In this document: piece by piece, positions 46,584 through 56,632 of the stretch
Position numbering within the stretch: the stretch's first letter is position 1
Layout: every line of letters begins with the position of its first letter
Source: Porodaedalea pini
Lineage: Eukaryota > Basidiomycota > Agaricomycetes > Hymenochaetales > Hymenochaetaceae
Assembly: GCA_002794775.1 (NCBI GenBank)
Contig: NBAY01000073.1
Span: forward strand, 62,001-126,000
DNA: 64,000 bases
Reading direction: 5' to 3'
Translations under genes and position numbers: made by a program
Notes under the pieces: model-generated
What the model saw: only the letters and a program-made list of their open reading frames with translations
Databases searched by the model: none
What the model was told of the DNA's origin: nothing

Positions 46584-47165
46584 TCCGACACATAGCGAGG
46601 TGAAAAAGGTAGACTCGTCGAGAGGCGAAAATTAGATTTAATGAAACTCGCCAAACGCGTCCTGCCTTCCGTCTCATTCCGCTGTTGGGCAGTTTGCCAG
46701 TGCTGACCGCCTTATATCAATTTTGGCAAGTAAAATAATTGATTGAGGAAGGATCAAGATGCCAAGGGTCACAGAGATTTGAAGGCTCCTTTCCTTATGA
46801 TACTAGTTGCGTTTTAGAGATGCTACTCCAAGTTATCAGCTATAGCATATGCATCCTTAATATATATAATTTCATCGCTTTTGTCACTCTGAATCATATC
46901 AAAGCGAAATAATTTGCGAAGGCAAAGAAAGGGCAAGAATTTTTTTATAATTAACCATGTACACAGACCTGTACGATGATCCCAGGTAGAAAGAAAAAGG
47001 AAGAGCAAAGAGCAGTCGGATGTCCCTAATATGTAAATATAATACAAGATATGTTGCGTTAAATACCACAGCAGCTCAGCCTTATACCGTCTCGGTCATC
47101 TCCACAGGCAGCTGACTGTACCCAGACGTATCTCTCCGTCCACATACAAGCGTACACACCGTCCC
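46584..47165. other. Intergenic, AT-rich
   Basis: About 580 bases between two stop codons on opposite strands. AT-rich between 46720 and 47060. No gene or repeat was recognised. Confidence 0.45.
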
Positions 47166-47999
47166 CTACGCCTCACCCACAACACTCCTCGCACTATCCA
47201 TCATGGTCTCGCCAGGACGCTCCTCGCCGGGCATGAGGCTATCCGCAGGGCGGCGCCACCACTTGAGCGTCAAGCTGCTGGATACGACGCTCACGCTCGA
47301 GAACGCCATCATCGCACCGGCCATCATCGGGTGCAGATGTAGCCCGAGAGGGAGGAATAACCCCATCGCGAGCGGAATACCAAACACGTTGTAGATGCAC
47401 GCCCATACGATGTTCCACTGGATCACGCTGTTGATCGAGTGCGAGAGATGCAGGGCTGCGACGACGTCAAGCAGGTCGGAGCGCATGAGCACGATATCGG
47501 CAGCTTCGACCGCGATGGAGGTGCCGGATGAGAGCGCGATTCCGACGTCGGCTGCGACGAGTGCGGGAGAATCGTTGATGCCGTCGCCGACCTGAAAGTG
47601 AGCATTTGGTTAGCTCTAAGCTTATCGAACAAATAAAGAAAGAATCACCATTGCAACTCCTCCGTTACCCTTCTCCATCAGCTCAGACACTACCTTGGCT
47701 TTCCCTTTGGGACTCATCCGCGCCCACACGCCCTCCGGGCTAATGCAGACCTCCTTCGCAATAGCAACTGCTGTCGTGCGCCCATCACCAGTCATCATGT
47801 TCACCTCAATACCCATATCCTGCAGTGCCTTGATAGCACGAGCAGAAGAAGCCTTGGGTACGTCGGACAATGAAATAGCGAGAATAGGGCGCGCATGTGC
47901 AGAGGATTTCTGCGACGCAGACGCCGAGCTCGCGAGACCAACGAAAATGACCGCACGCCCTTGCTCCTCCTCCTGCTCAGAAAAGGATGCGAGCTCCAC
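47166..47999 (-). pseudogene. 5'-truncated copper-transporting P-type ATPase (Ccc2-like)
   Basis: Two exons encode only the C-terminal third of a P1B copper ATPase. They give MGIEVNMMTGDGRTTAVAIAKE with GDGR in the P/N region, SPKGKAKVVSELMEKG, the hinge [10 protein letters not shown] across the intron (about 47593-47650), and the last two transmembrane helices ([21 protein letters not shown], then [24 protein letters not shown]). The metal-binding domains, the CPC helix and the DKTGT phosphorylation site are absent. Homology stops at about 48000, where a segment of the F-box-like gene begins. The remaining frame is clean, so the loss may be recent. It cannot pump copper. Confidence 0.85.
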
Positions 48000-48000
48000 A

Positions 48001-48126
48001 GTCGCAGGACATTTGTGGCAGAGAGATCGGAAGCAAGCCCATTTTCAAGGTGTCGCAGTTGAACTGCAGCTGTCTAGGAAAAGATTGCGTGAGACAAATT
48101 TGGCAGTTGGCTCACGGCTGGATTAC
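48001..48126. repeat. Duplicated 5' segment of the F-box-like gene
   Basis: This is a copy of 45502-45646 in the same orientation. It sits between the broken end of the copper ATPase and repeat copy 3, so it marks a rearrangement junction. Confidence 0.8.
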
Positions 48127-48140
48127 AGTGCTCGTATCAG

Positions 48141-48240
48141 TCACAAAGTCGCATTTGGCGCGGTCACGCTTTTTCAACTCGCTTTCTCAGTTGCCACGAT
48201 GAGCGACACAAATCCTCAAAAGTCGCGAAACCCACTTCGT
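48141..48240 (+). pseudogene. Fragment of the ERV1 leader and first codons
   Basis: It aligns with 21575-21665 and with the inverted fragment at 21120-21209. The ATG at 48199 starts MSDTNPQKSRNPL, after which the frame runs about 50 codons to a stop without the oxidase domain. It may act only as leader or promoter sequence for the gene at 48464. Confidence 0.7.
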
Positions 48241-48391
48241 AGTGTAATGACAATATTAATATTAATGCTGTATGGCCGTGACACTCCAGTCAGCCCACCT
48301 CGAATACTCGGAGGAGGTCTAGAAGCAGGTCAGCCTCAATATCTAATCTAGACCGTCAGCCCAGCGATTCATGCCAGCCTCCTTCAGACGA

Positions 48392-48399
48392 TATAAATA
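48392..48399 (+). promoter_or_regulatory. TATA box of repeated gene, copy 3
   Basis: TATAAATA lies 65 bases before the ATG at 48464 and after the alternative ATG at 48371. This supports the downstream ATG as the start. Confidence 0.55.
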
Positions 48400-48463
48400 C
48401 ATCACCTGCAACGTCTTTTCCTGCATCCCTCCTTCCCCTCTCACCTTAACCAGCATTGCCAAA

Positions 48464-51400
48464 ATGTACTGGGTCTTCACTTGGGCTGAACTCTTCGCGA
48501 CTTGGTCGCTGTCCTTCAGTCTAGCACAACTCACAGTCCGCCACGCCGCCTTCCTGTCTCAATACAAAGCCTTTCAACATCTTTTCTCGTTCACCTGCTT
48601 CCTCCATGATGTCGGCGCCTTCATATACACATCCTGGTTCTTGCACTTCCCTCAGACATCTTTCGGTCATCCTCAGGTCTTCGTCTCCAGCGTCATGGCA
48701 AGTCTTGTTGGTCTCTGTAGCTCCCTCCCCGACGTCAACATGGCATTCATCTACAAGTCCATCGCTTCTACCTCCAGCCGTGCGCTCGATGTCTTCGGCT
48801 GCTTTGCTCCCCTTCCAACGAGGGTCGTGCCTGTACTCATGAGTCGAATGAGCCAGATTGCGTCAACGGCCTTCGCATTCTTGCGCAACCTATTCTCTTG
48901 GGAGATTCCAGTGGCATCGGTCACGGTCAGCTCGAACCACGCAATTCCATCGTACTTCATAGTGGGTATGAAAGGAATGGGTGAAGATTGGCTTCCGGAT
49001 CTTCCGCAATTCGAGGGCTGGAACTTTGTGCATGCTTTCTCGTCCGGTATACCTGTCACTAGCAAGCCTTCGGATGTGGATCTGGAGGTGGCCAGGGCAT
49101 TTCTTGCGAAGTTTGATCCACCTACACAGGACTACTCAGGCCTCCTTGCTCTTATTGCATTGATGTTCTTGTCTGTGGTGCTCGCATTTACGCTCCTGGT
49201 TTGTTTCCTCTCACATCGTTTGTTTCTCTCGGCTGACATAATCACATAGACATACAAGCTGGTGAATGCATCCACTAGAGTGCACCCTACTGCATGCTTT
49301 GCGCATGGTGCGAGCACCTCGACGATCATGTGTGATCAAGGGAACTGCAAACACAACAGGTTGCCCAGTACATCGTCTTCTATTGAGACGTCTCACAGGA
49401 CGGACGATTCTGCGGACACACTCGTACACTATTCTGTGACACGTGGGCGAGCGCTCACATCACTGAAGAGTGTTCGGACTGGTGGAGCTGAATCCGCACT
49501 GGCTGTCCCCTCAATCGCGCGCACGATGGTCGTCAAGGAAGATGAACATCGAGGAGCTAGGCTCACTTCTCGACGTCGTCCAACACTGCATGCTTCGACT
49601 GGCTTCGATAGCAAAGGATTACGGACCGCGCCTTCTCCGTCTCACAAACTTGAAGAAACACGACACCCTCCTGTAGGGCTAGCGGCTTCAAAATATACAA
49701 CGGGAAGGATAAATGGGTCGGGCAGGTCACGTTCTCCATCGCACAGATCTGAAGAAACACGACACCCTCTTGAAGGGCTAGCGGCTTCAGAACGTGCAAC
49801 TGAATATACGAATGACGAGCTCTTTAGTGACGGTGAGTGTTTTGCGTCGTTGCGTCTAATTGCTCTTACTTACACCGGACTCCTAGATTTGTCGCGGGAG
49901 ACGAGCACCACCATCGACCCCGAGAGTCGCACGTCGGCCATGTTGACTAGGATGAACACGATGATCAACGCGATCGTTACTTCGTCTCCGATGTCGGCTC
50001 TCGGTGACGCATCGAACATCAAAGATTGTCTTGGCCGGAACTCGAGCCCTCCCTCGACACCCCAACGGCAAACTTTCTCGACAACGACTCCCAGCACACC
50101 AAGGAAACTGCGGTCTGAGTACTCGGGGTGGTCGCCGTCGAGCCCAGGTGCAGTGGAGCGTGAGCGGATGTGGATGGCTACTCTGCAGAGGTCACCGACG
50201 CCGGCTTCAAGGAGGGTGGACGACTTTATATTGACGGACTCGATCCGTAAGATGCACCCTTGGGCGTTTTCAGATGCTGGTGCTTCGTCGTCCGTTTCAC
50301 CTTCAACAAATCTTCCATCGACTACACCGCTGATCTCGTCGTCACCATCGTCCCATCCTCAATCTTCGACCGCAGGGATGTCCACGTATACGACGCGGTA
50401 TATCGAGCGACGCGAGGACAGGACTAGATTTCGTCTTGGCACTCCGGATGAGACCAGGGACGGGACATCCGAATTGCCATTGCTAGCGGCTTCAGAATGT
50501 ACAATTGGACATACGAATAACGAGTCATTCGGCGACGGTCAGTGTTCTGCGTCTTTTTTTTTATAGTTCCTCTTACTTATGACCCACTCGCAGATGTGTT
50601 GCAAGAGACGAACTCTGCTGCTGCCCCCGAGAGCCCCACATCGGCCGCGTTGACTAGGATGACCAACATGCTCAACGCGATCGTTACTTCGTCTTCGATG
50701 TCGTCTCTCGGCGACGCGTCGAATATTGAAGAGGGTCTTGGCCCGAACCCAAGCCCTCCCTCAACACCTCAACGGCAAACTTTCCGGACGACGACTCCCA
50801 CCGCACCAAATGGTCCGCGCGGCGAGTACTCGGGATGGTCATCGTCACCGACACCGGCTTCAAGGAGGGTGGACGGCTTTATATTGACGGACTCGATCCG
50901 TAAGAGGCACCCTTGGGCCTTTGAATATGCTGGTGCTTCGTCGTCCGTTTCACCTTCAACAAATCTTCCATCGACCACACCGCTGATCTCGCCGTCATCA
51001 TCGTTCCATCCTCAATCTTCGACCGCAGGGATGACCCCGTATACAACGCGGTATATCGAGCGACGCGAGGACAGAATTAGTCTTCGTCCTGATGGCCCGG
51101 ATGAGACCAGGGGCGGGACATCCGAATTGCCATTGCTAGCAGCTTCAGAATGTACAATTGAACATACGAATGACGAGTCATTTGGCGACGGTCAGTGTTC
51201 TGCGTCTTTTTGTATAGTTCCTCTTACTTATGGCCGACTTGCAGATGTGTTGCAAGAGACGAACTCTGCTGCTGCCCCCGAGAGCCCCACGTCGGCCGCG
51301 TTGACCAGAATGAACAATATCATCAACGACATCGTTAATTCGCCTTCGACGTTGTCTCTCCGCGGCGCATCGAATATCGAAGAGGGTCTTGGCCCGAACC

Positions 51401-52077
51401 CGAGCCCACCTTCACCATTCCAATGGAAAACTTTCCCGACGGCACCCAGCACTCCAATCAGAGTCATTGATCAGTCCACGCCACGGATCACACGCAGCGT
51501 TCTTCGGGAGTGCCGCTTCGTCGTCGGACCATTCATAACCGTGCCAGAGGAACTGCGTGACGAGTACCCGGGATGGTCGCCGACTGATCCAGGTGCAGTA
51601 GAGCGCGGGCGGACGTGGATGGCTAATGTCTGGAGATCACCGACACCGGCATCGAGGAGGGTGGACGAATGTGTATTGACGGACTCGATCCGTAAGAGGC
51701 ACCCTTGGGCGTTTGAATATGCTGGTGCTTCGTCGTCCCTCTCACCTTCACCAAGTGTTCCATCGACAACTCCGCTGGGCTCGCCGCCACCATCGTCTGA
51801 TCTCCATTCTTCAGTCACAGGGCTGACCCCATACACGACACAGAAGGAGAGGGATGTCGATCGTGAGAAGACGCCTAGCCTTCTCTATGATACACCGGGC
51901 GAGACGCTTGGAAGGCCGTTCACGCTTTCGCCTCAGACCCCGTCGTCCTCGCGACCCTCCACGAAGGCACATGTGCTCCGCTCAAAGGCGCTCGTTATGA
52001 GCACACCATCTTCGTCCGAAAAAGGCTCTGTTCTCTTCTCGAGATCGACGCGTGATGCTGTGCGCTATGGTATCTAA
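48464..52077 (+). CDS. Repeated gene, copy 3: polytopic membrane N-terminus plus tandem Ser/Pro/Thr-rich repeats
   Basis: Five exons (48464-49198, 49250-49832, 49887-50537, 50594-51190, 51245-52077) join in frame to 1132 residues. Exon 1 encodes a hydrophobic, multi-span-like region of 245 residues ending in a strong helix (LLALIALMFLSVVLAFTLL). Exon 2 encodes a basic, Ser-rich linker with a short internal repeat (SPSHKLEETRHP, SPSHRSEETRHP). Exons 3-5 are tandem repeats sharing E(T/S)..PTSAALTRM..., S(N/P)IEEGLGPNPSPPS, SPTPASRRVD, LTDSIRKRHPWAF and TPYTT; the first two end E(S/C)FGDG. Each is preceded by a similar phase-1 intron. I recognise no known domain. The near-identical intact copy 2 suggests recent duplication under constraint or very recent origin. 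Confidence 0.72.
49887..52077 (+). repeat. Three tandem exon-intron repeat units inside copy 3
   Basis: Units start at 49887, 50594 and 51245, spaced 707 and 651 bases. Each unit includes its exon and the following intron: after GGCGACG the introns begin GTCAGTGTTCTGCGTCTTTTT and share TAGTTCCTCTTACTTATG. Intron sequence is conserved along with exon sequence, so the units arose by tandem duplication of genomic DNA. The third unit has an insertion around the PRITRSVLRECRFVVGPF stretch and a unique C-terminus. Confidence 0.85.
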
Positions 52078-52701
52078 TCCTATTCCCTCGTCCTAAGTGC
52101 CTTGAAACGACTGGCCATTTTGGTGTTCTTTGTTTATGGACTTGTATCTTTTTTTCTCTTTCTCCGGGTCACCAGAATCTACAAAGGACTGGAGTTTCTT
52201 TCCTAAGTTTGTATTTCTCTATTTTTATTTTCTACTTCCAACCTGGTCTCGAGTCATACATATTAGTAACTGTCCTCTTATCCTATTCCTTCTCTACGTC
52301 TTTCATTGTATACCATCTCGATGTCCACCGGACTTCTGGTTAGAGCCTCGTAGCTCGCATCGCTACTCTATATACCATTCTATTATAAATTTAGATCCTT
52401 TCAGAATATACTCTATTTCATTAATTGATAAGTGTACGCAGCTCTGGAAGATGATTTCTTCCATATTTTTTTTTTCCATATAAGCACCGACATCTACATA
52501 TGATCGGAGTTGTGATCCATCGAAACGTTGCACAGAGAGTTACAGCACTAGTACTACTCTAGATACTATGAATAAATGCATTCATCAAGACTTATGAAAA
52601 ACACTGCAAGAGAATTAGGAAAGTATTTCTCACATTGGCTGACGGTGCATTTGGAATCGAATGTGGACTTCTGGACCACGTCTCGCTCGTGGACAAGTAC
52701 C

Positions 52702-53434
52702 ATGTCTGCTCCTCGTCTTCATCGCAGGACAGCCGAGCAGGATGAGGATGCATCGGTCCTAAAGCTCGGATCAGGTGTGTTTGACCGTGTCTGCAATATA
52801 AACGAAGAATAAGACGTCCTAACGAAGAGTAAAAGAATTCAACAATGCAGGTTGCTTGCTCATCTCAGAGGTCAAGTATTTGCTCGAAAACCGTGACAAG
52901 GACGCGCCTGATACCATGTACGCGTCCTTATACCTTCTGCGAGACGGTGTAAAAGGACTCATACGATCTTTATCTCGCTAGCGTTTACAACAAGACGCTT
53001 GAGTATGTGAAGCAGTTCGCGAAGTTCACGACCACGGACTCTGCAAGTGCCGTTCGAGAGTTAGTGCCAAACGCTTTTTCTGCTTCTTCAATTGCTGCGA
53101 GTGGCTTTTACTTATCGTTGGCTGTACCAGGACGCTTCGCCGAGAGCCAGCGCTGACGCAATTCGAGACCGCGCAAATCGCGAATCTGTGCCCTGCCGAC
53201 GCAGAAGAGGCAAAGAGCATTGTACCGAGGTACGTACTTGAGTTCTTTACTCTCAAGTTCGTTCCGTTGCTCTTTCTGTACCAGGATGGGAGCTATCAGT
53301 CCATTTGATTTGAGTGTTGACTAGAAAAACTGCTGATTTATGTATCGTCTCTTTACAGTCTCGTGAAGATTGACGATGACCGTCTGCAGGCACTGCTGGA
53401 CGAAATTCAGACGATGCGGAAGTTCCAAAGTTGA
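52702..53434 (+). CDS. RPB4: RNA polymerase II subunit Rpb4
   Basis: Five exons (52702-52774, 52836-52917, 52982-53059, 53131-53229, 53359-53434) give 135 residues, the usual fungal length without the yeast insert. The sequence follows the family: LKLGSEFNNAGCLLISEVKY, YLLENRD, VYNKTLEYVKQFAKF, RETLRREPALTQFETAQIANL, CPADAEEAKSIVPSL and a C-terminal LLDEIQTMRKFQS. Rpb4 pairs with Rpb7 in the Pol II stalk. ATG 52702 begins MSAPRLHRRTAEQDEDA. The 3' end of repeat copy 3 lies 113 bases upstream, so its promoter is very short or lies inside the repeat. Confidence 0.94.
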
Positions 53435-53667
53435 TGAGGAACCAATTTGGTACCAGTTCAGAAGAGACGCGAATGCTGCCTGGACAATCGACGATTTGTT
53501 TCATAACAGGGTTTCGTCTGCAACATCGCAAAACGTATTGTATTGGTGAGCCTAGATCAACAGCAACAGCGATATAATTGCGCTGGTTTTTGATAGATTG
53601 GCTTGCAGATTGTACAACAGATGTATTCTATATGTTCTTGCTTTCAGCTTAATAAAACCAGTTCAAG

Positions 53668-55868
53668 TTACCCTTCAGCCTCCTCTAACTCCTTCTTATT
53701 CGTCTTTCCCTCCTCTACTTCCACCTCCTCCCCATCCGCCTCATCATCAGCGAACGCAGTCGCAGGCCCATCAGTCGTAAATTCAGTCGCATCAAATCGC
53801 TTGCGTTCCTTAAACGCGTTCGCGCGGCGCTCGCCCTTCTTGACAACAGCTGCGTCCCGAATGGATCCTTGCGCGTTGTAGTATAGCAGATCATGCCCTG
53901 CATAGCGGTCGAAGATATTCTGCCAGCGATCGAAGCTAGGGTCGGCAAGAGTCAGCATCATCGAAGGTGTGAGATGAACAATGAAGACTACATACACCTG
54001 AAGTTTCTCCTCGCTCTCGCGCATACGATTGTAGATATGCTCCTCTTTGAACTTCCTTATCGCGTCTGCATGCTTATCGAAGTCGACCGCCGCTCGATAG
54101 TCTGGATGGTCAGGTCTCCACTTCTTTTCCTCGTTCACGTTCTCAACGCGCTTGCTGTACGACTCGAATATCGGGTGTTCGAGCAACAATCCGAGGGATG
54201 GCATTTTCGGAATAACTACGGTTAACGTACCATACAGCTGTTTCACCGCGAACCGGTGACTTGATTAGCGGATCGTATACATCAACAACAATAAACTCAC
54301 GGCATCGATGACACTGCTCGGTGTTCCTGTCCGGACGGACATGACGAGGACGCACATCATTTTCCGCTAAGCGCTTCTGCGTCAATATTCCACTCGCAGC
54401 CCTCAAGGTGTGAAACTTACGATCTGGTACGAAGGTAAGCAAAAAGCTAAATGAGTGGAGTAGCATGCATCATACTTGGTGTAGCATAAAGCTCTGTCCG
54501 TGCAACATCACACTGATCCACTCAGTCTCCCCGTACACAACGGGGTCCGCGACCTAATCCAAGATTGCGAAAGCACAGTCAGCCTTGCCTAAAAAAAAGG
54601 AAAACAGTCAGAACAGACCTCGATCTTTTTCATATGCCGCATACAGCTCCGGTCTTTCACGTCACGTCCCATTGTGAAGTTGTGAAAATTATGTGTGCCC
54701 TCGAAGCGCTTCGCGGCTGCACGGAGTGCTTCAACCTTTTCGGCGCTGACCCTCCAGGCTTTCTTGCGCACCATGTCAGCGTCCCTGCTCGCATCGAGAT
54801 CTACGCCTTCCCAGAAAGGATCGGACTGAATATTTGCAGAAGAAGTCGAGGAGGACTGTTGTACGAAGGAGCGGAAGAAAGCGCTGGTGGGCTTTGGGGG
54901 GATAAGAAGGTAAGAGGGGAAGAAATACGTGTATTTCCGGCTGTCGCAGGACCTAGAATAGCAGACAACCCAGCTAATCAGCACGGAAGGAGCGAACAGA
55001 CCAACAGGGAAATGGTACGTACATTCGGGCGTTAAACGAGTTTTGTACTCTTTGCTTTTAGGACAAGGATTATATTCAACCTCGGGTTTCGCGATGGATT
55101 GAGATGAACGCACAAATGACCAGAGGCGGATTTCTGGCGGGAGTTCGTCATTAATGCGCGCGACGAGATCAGGTACGCCTGGGATGTGGGTGATCATCTT
55201 CAAGGAGACAGCATTCCCGGCAGCATGCACGCCGGCGTCGGTGCGCGCGGCGCGTTGTAAACCTACCTTCGCACTTCAGCAAAAGAAACCAGGAAGATAA
55301 TATATTCGCACAACGCACTCACCTTGACCGGGTCATCTGCGTTGTCCTTCGAGACCGCGCCAGCAGCAACAAGTGCCTTGAACAGCACGCTCTCGATAGT
55401 GCGGCCTTCGGGCTGGCTGGGGATCGGACCGAACATGTGAGCATACGCCTACTTTTATTTTCATGATGTGTAGTTGTGGACGTACATCTGCATACCATTG
55501 AAGCCGGAGCCGCAGAACCCTATGAGCAGCGCACACTGGCGTTTCGGAAGGCGCAGCGGCTTCTCCGAGTCGCCCTCGTCTTCTGGCGCCTGCTCTCCGT
55601 CTGGCTTGTCTGGACGCGTCCCGCGCCTTCGCCCAACCCGGTCCTTCCGCACCTCACTCTTCTTCGCTTTCTTCCCCTTGTTGTCTCCGTCTCGGCGCGG
55701 TTGCTTGGAAGAGGACGCGTCCGCTTTTATTGTTGGCTCTCCAATTGGTTCTTCAACATCATGCCCTAACTTCGCGCGCTTCGCATCTGGATTCTGTGAA
55801 GCTTCGGTCTCGGGTTCAACCTCACGTTTAATGATGAGTTGCGAGGGTTTCGAGTCCTCCACATCCAT
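53668..55868 (-). CDS. PUS1: tRNA pseudouridine synthase Pus1 (TruA family)
   Basis: Pus1 makes pseudouridine at several tRNA positions and in some other RNAs. ATG 55868 opens MDVEDSKPSQL and an acidic/basic nuclear-type tail. The TruA fold begins at KRQCALLIGFCGSGFNGMQ. The catalytic motif RAARTDAGVHAAGN (Asp is the nucleophile) lies near 55224-55260, followed by ARINDELPPEIRLWSF, KYTYFFPSYLLIPP, FEGTHNFHNFT and the C-terminal block with RKMIAL-like helices. The tail is Glu-rich. About eight introns are needed. A longer frame runs upstream to 56075 but reads like leader sequence. The gene is convergent with RPB4, 233 bases apart. Confidence 0.92.
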
Positions 55869-56632
55869 TCTAATGGCCCAGTAGCAAAAAATGAAGTGTT
55901 TGAGGTGCGAGGGTGGGATACACCTGAGTAGTCTTTCAGAGCGTGTTGCCCGGCTGCCTTTCGTGGACGCGCCGAGATGCGCAGGTTCCCACCGAGCAGA
56001 AAGCAACTGCAGTACTGTCCACAGAATAGCCACTCTTGAAATCTCGAACAGAAAAGCATCCATTTTGAAACACAATTACTAACACCCAGGCTCGTTCGTG
56101 CCGGTATCTAAGCTACGCGGAACATCAAAGACGATAGTTTACACCTTCTGGCCATAAGAAAAGGAAAGAAAGAAAGAAACAGAGCAACGAAACAAGGAGG
56201 AAGGAGAGGAAGGAGAGCCACCCAATAGAGCCGTCGGAGGTCAACTCTCCAGTGGTCTGTGCCAGAAGGAAAGATAAAGGAGATAAGAAAGGAAAGTGTA
56301 TTGTAGTGCATATATACGTGCGCGCCCAACGCCTGGCGGACATCGCCATAAACCGAAAACGAGAGAGAGGTAGCCGAAAGCGAGCAAGGAGATAGAGGAG
56401 GAATAAAAAAAGAGGAGTAGAAGCCAGAGTACAGGTTTACGGGAAATAAAACGAAAAGCAAAGCAGTAATCATAACAGAAATGAGAAGGGAATAACCGGA
56501 AGAAACGTTCAACGAAAGAGTAACCAAAGGTATGGGAAGGCTTGAAGAACCTCTAGATCGTTCATCGCCAGGGCGGCCCAGACGTTGTGATAAGAACAAA
56601 GGATAAGAGGTCATGAGCGCGAGAAAGTCGGA
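55869..56632. other. Intergenic with strand-asymmetric purine-rich tract
   Basis: From about 56150 to 56530 the plus strand is strongly purine-rich (GAAAGGAAAGAAAGAAAG and similar). The minus strand is therefore pyrimidine-rich downstream of the RING-PH-VWA gene. The minus-strand frame at 56108-56614 is a by-product of this bias. Confidence 0.6.

Larger units (their letters stand above)
48141..52588 (+). repeat. Segmental repeat, copy 3 (about 4.4 kb)
   Basis: This is the plus-strand copy of the block at 16783-21209. It carries the ERV1-like 5' fragment, the TATA box, the five-exon gene and the 3' flank to GAATAAATGCATTCATC. Small differences include one extra six-base unit in the AATATTAAT tract near 48252 and one fewer in the ACTAGT tract near 52545. 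Its 3' end lies 113 bases before the RPB4 start codon. Confidence 0.9.

Noticed and set aside
49887..52077. Tandem units as a CRISPR-like or satellite array
   Set aside because: The units are in-frame exons with conserved introns, much too long for CRISPR repeats.
55869..56075. N-terminal extension of PUS1 to 56075
   Set aside because: The extra 69 residues do not look like a Pus1 leader and mostly reflect an open frame in the 5' region. MDVEDSK at 55868 is a better start, though a mitochondrial isoform cannot be excluded.
56108..56614. Minus-strand frame of 168 codons, Phe/Ser/Leu-rich
   Set aside because: It results from the pyrimidine-rich minus strand; there is no conserved content.
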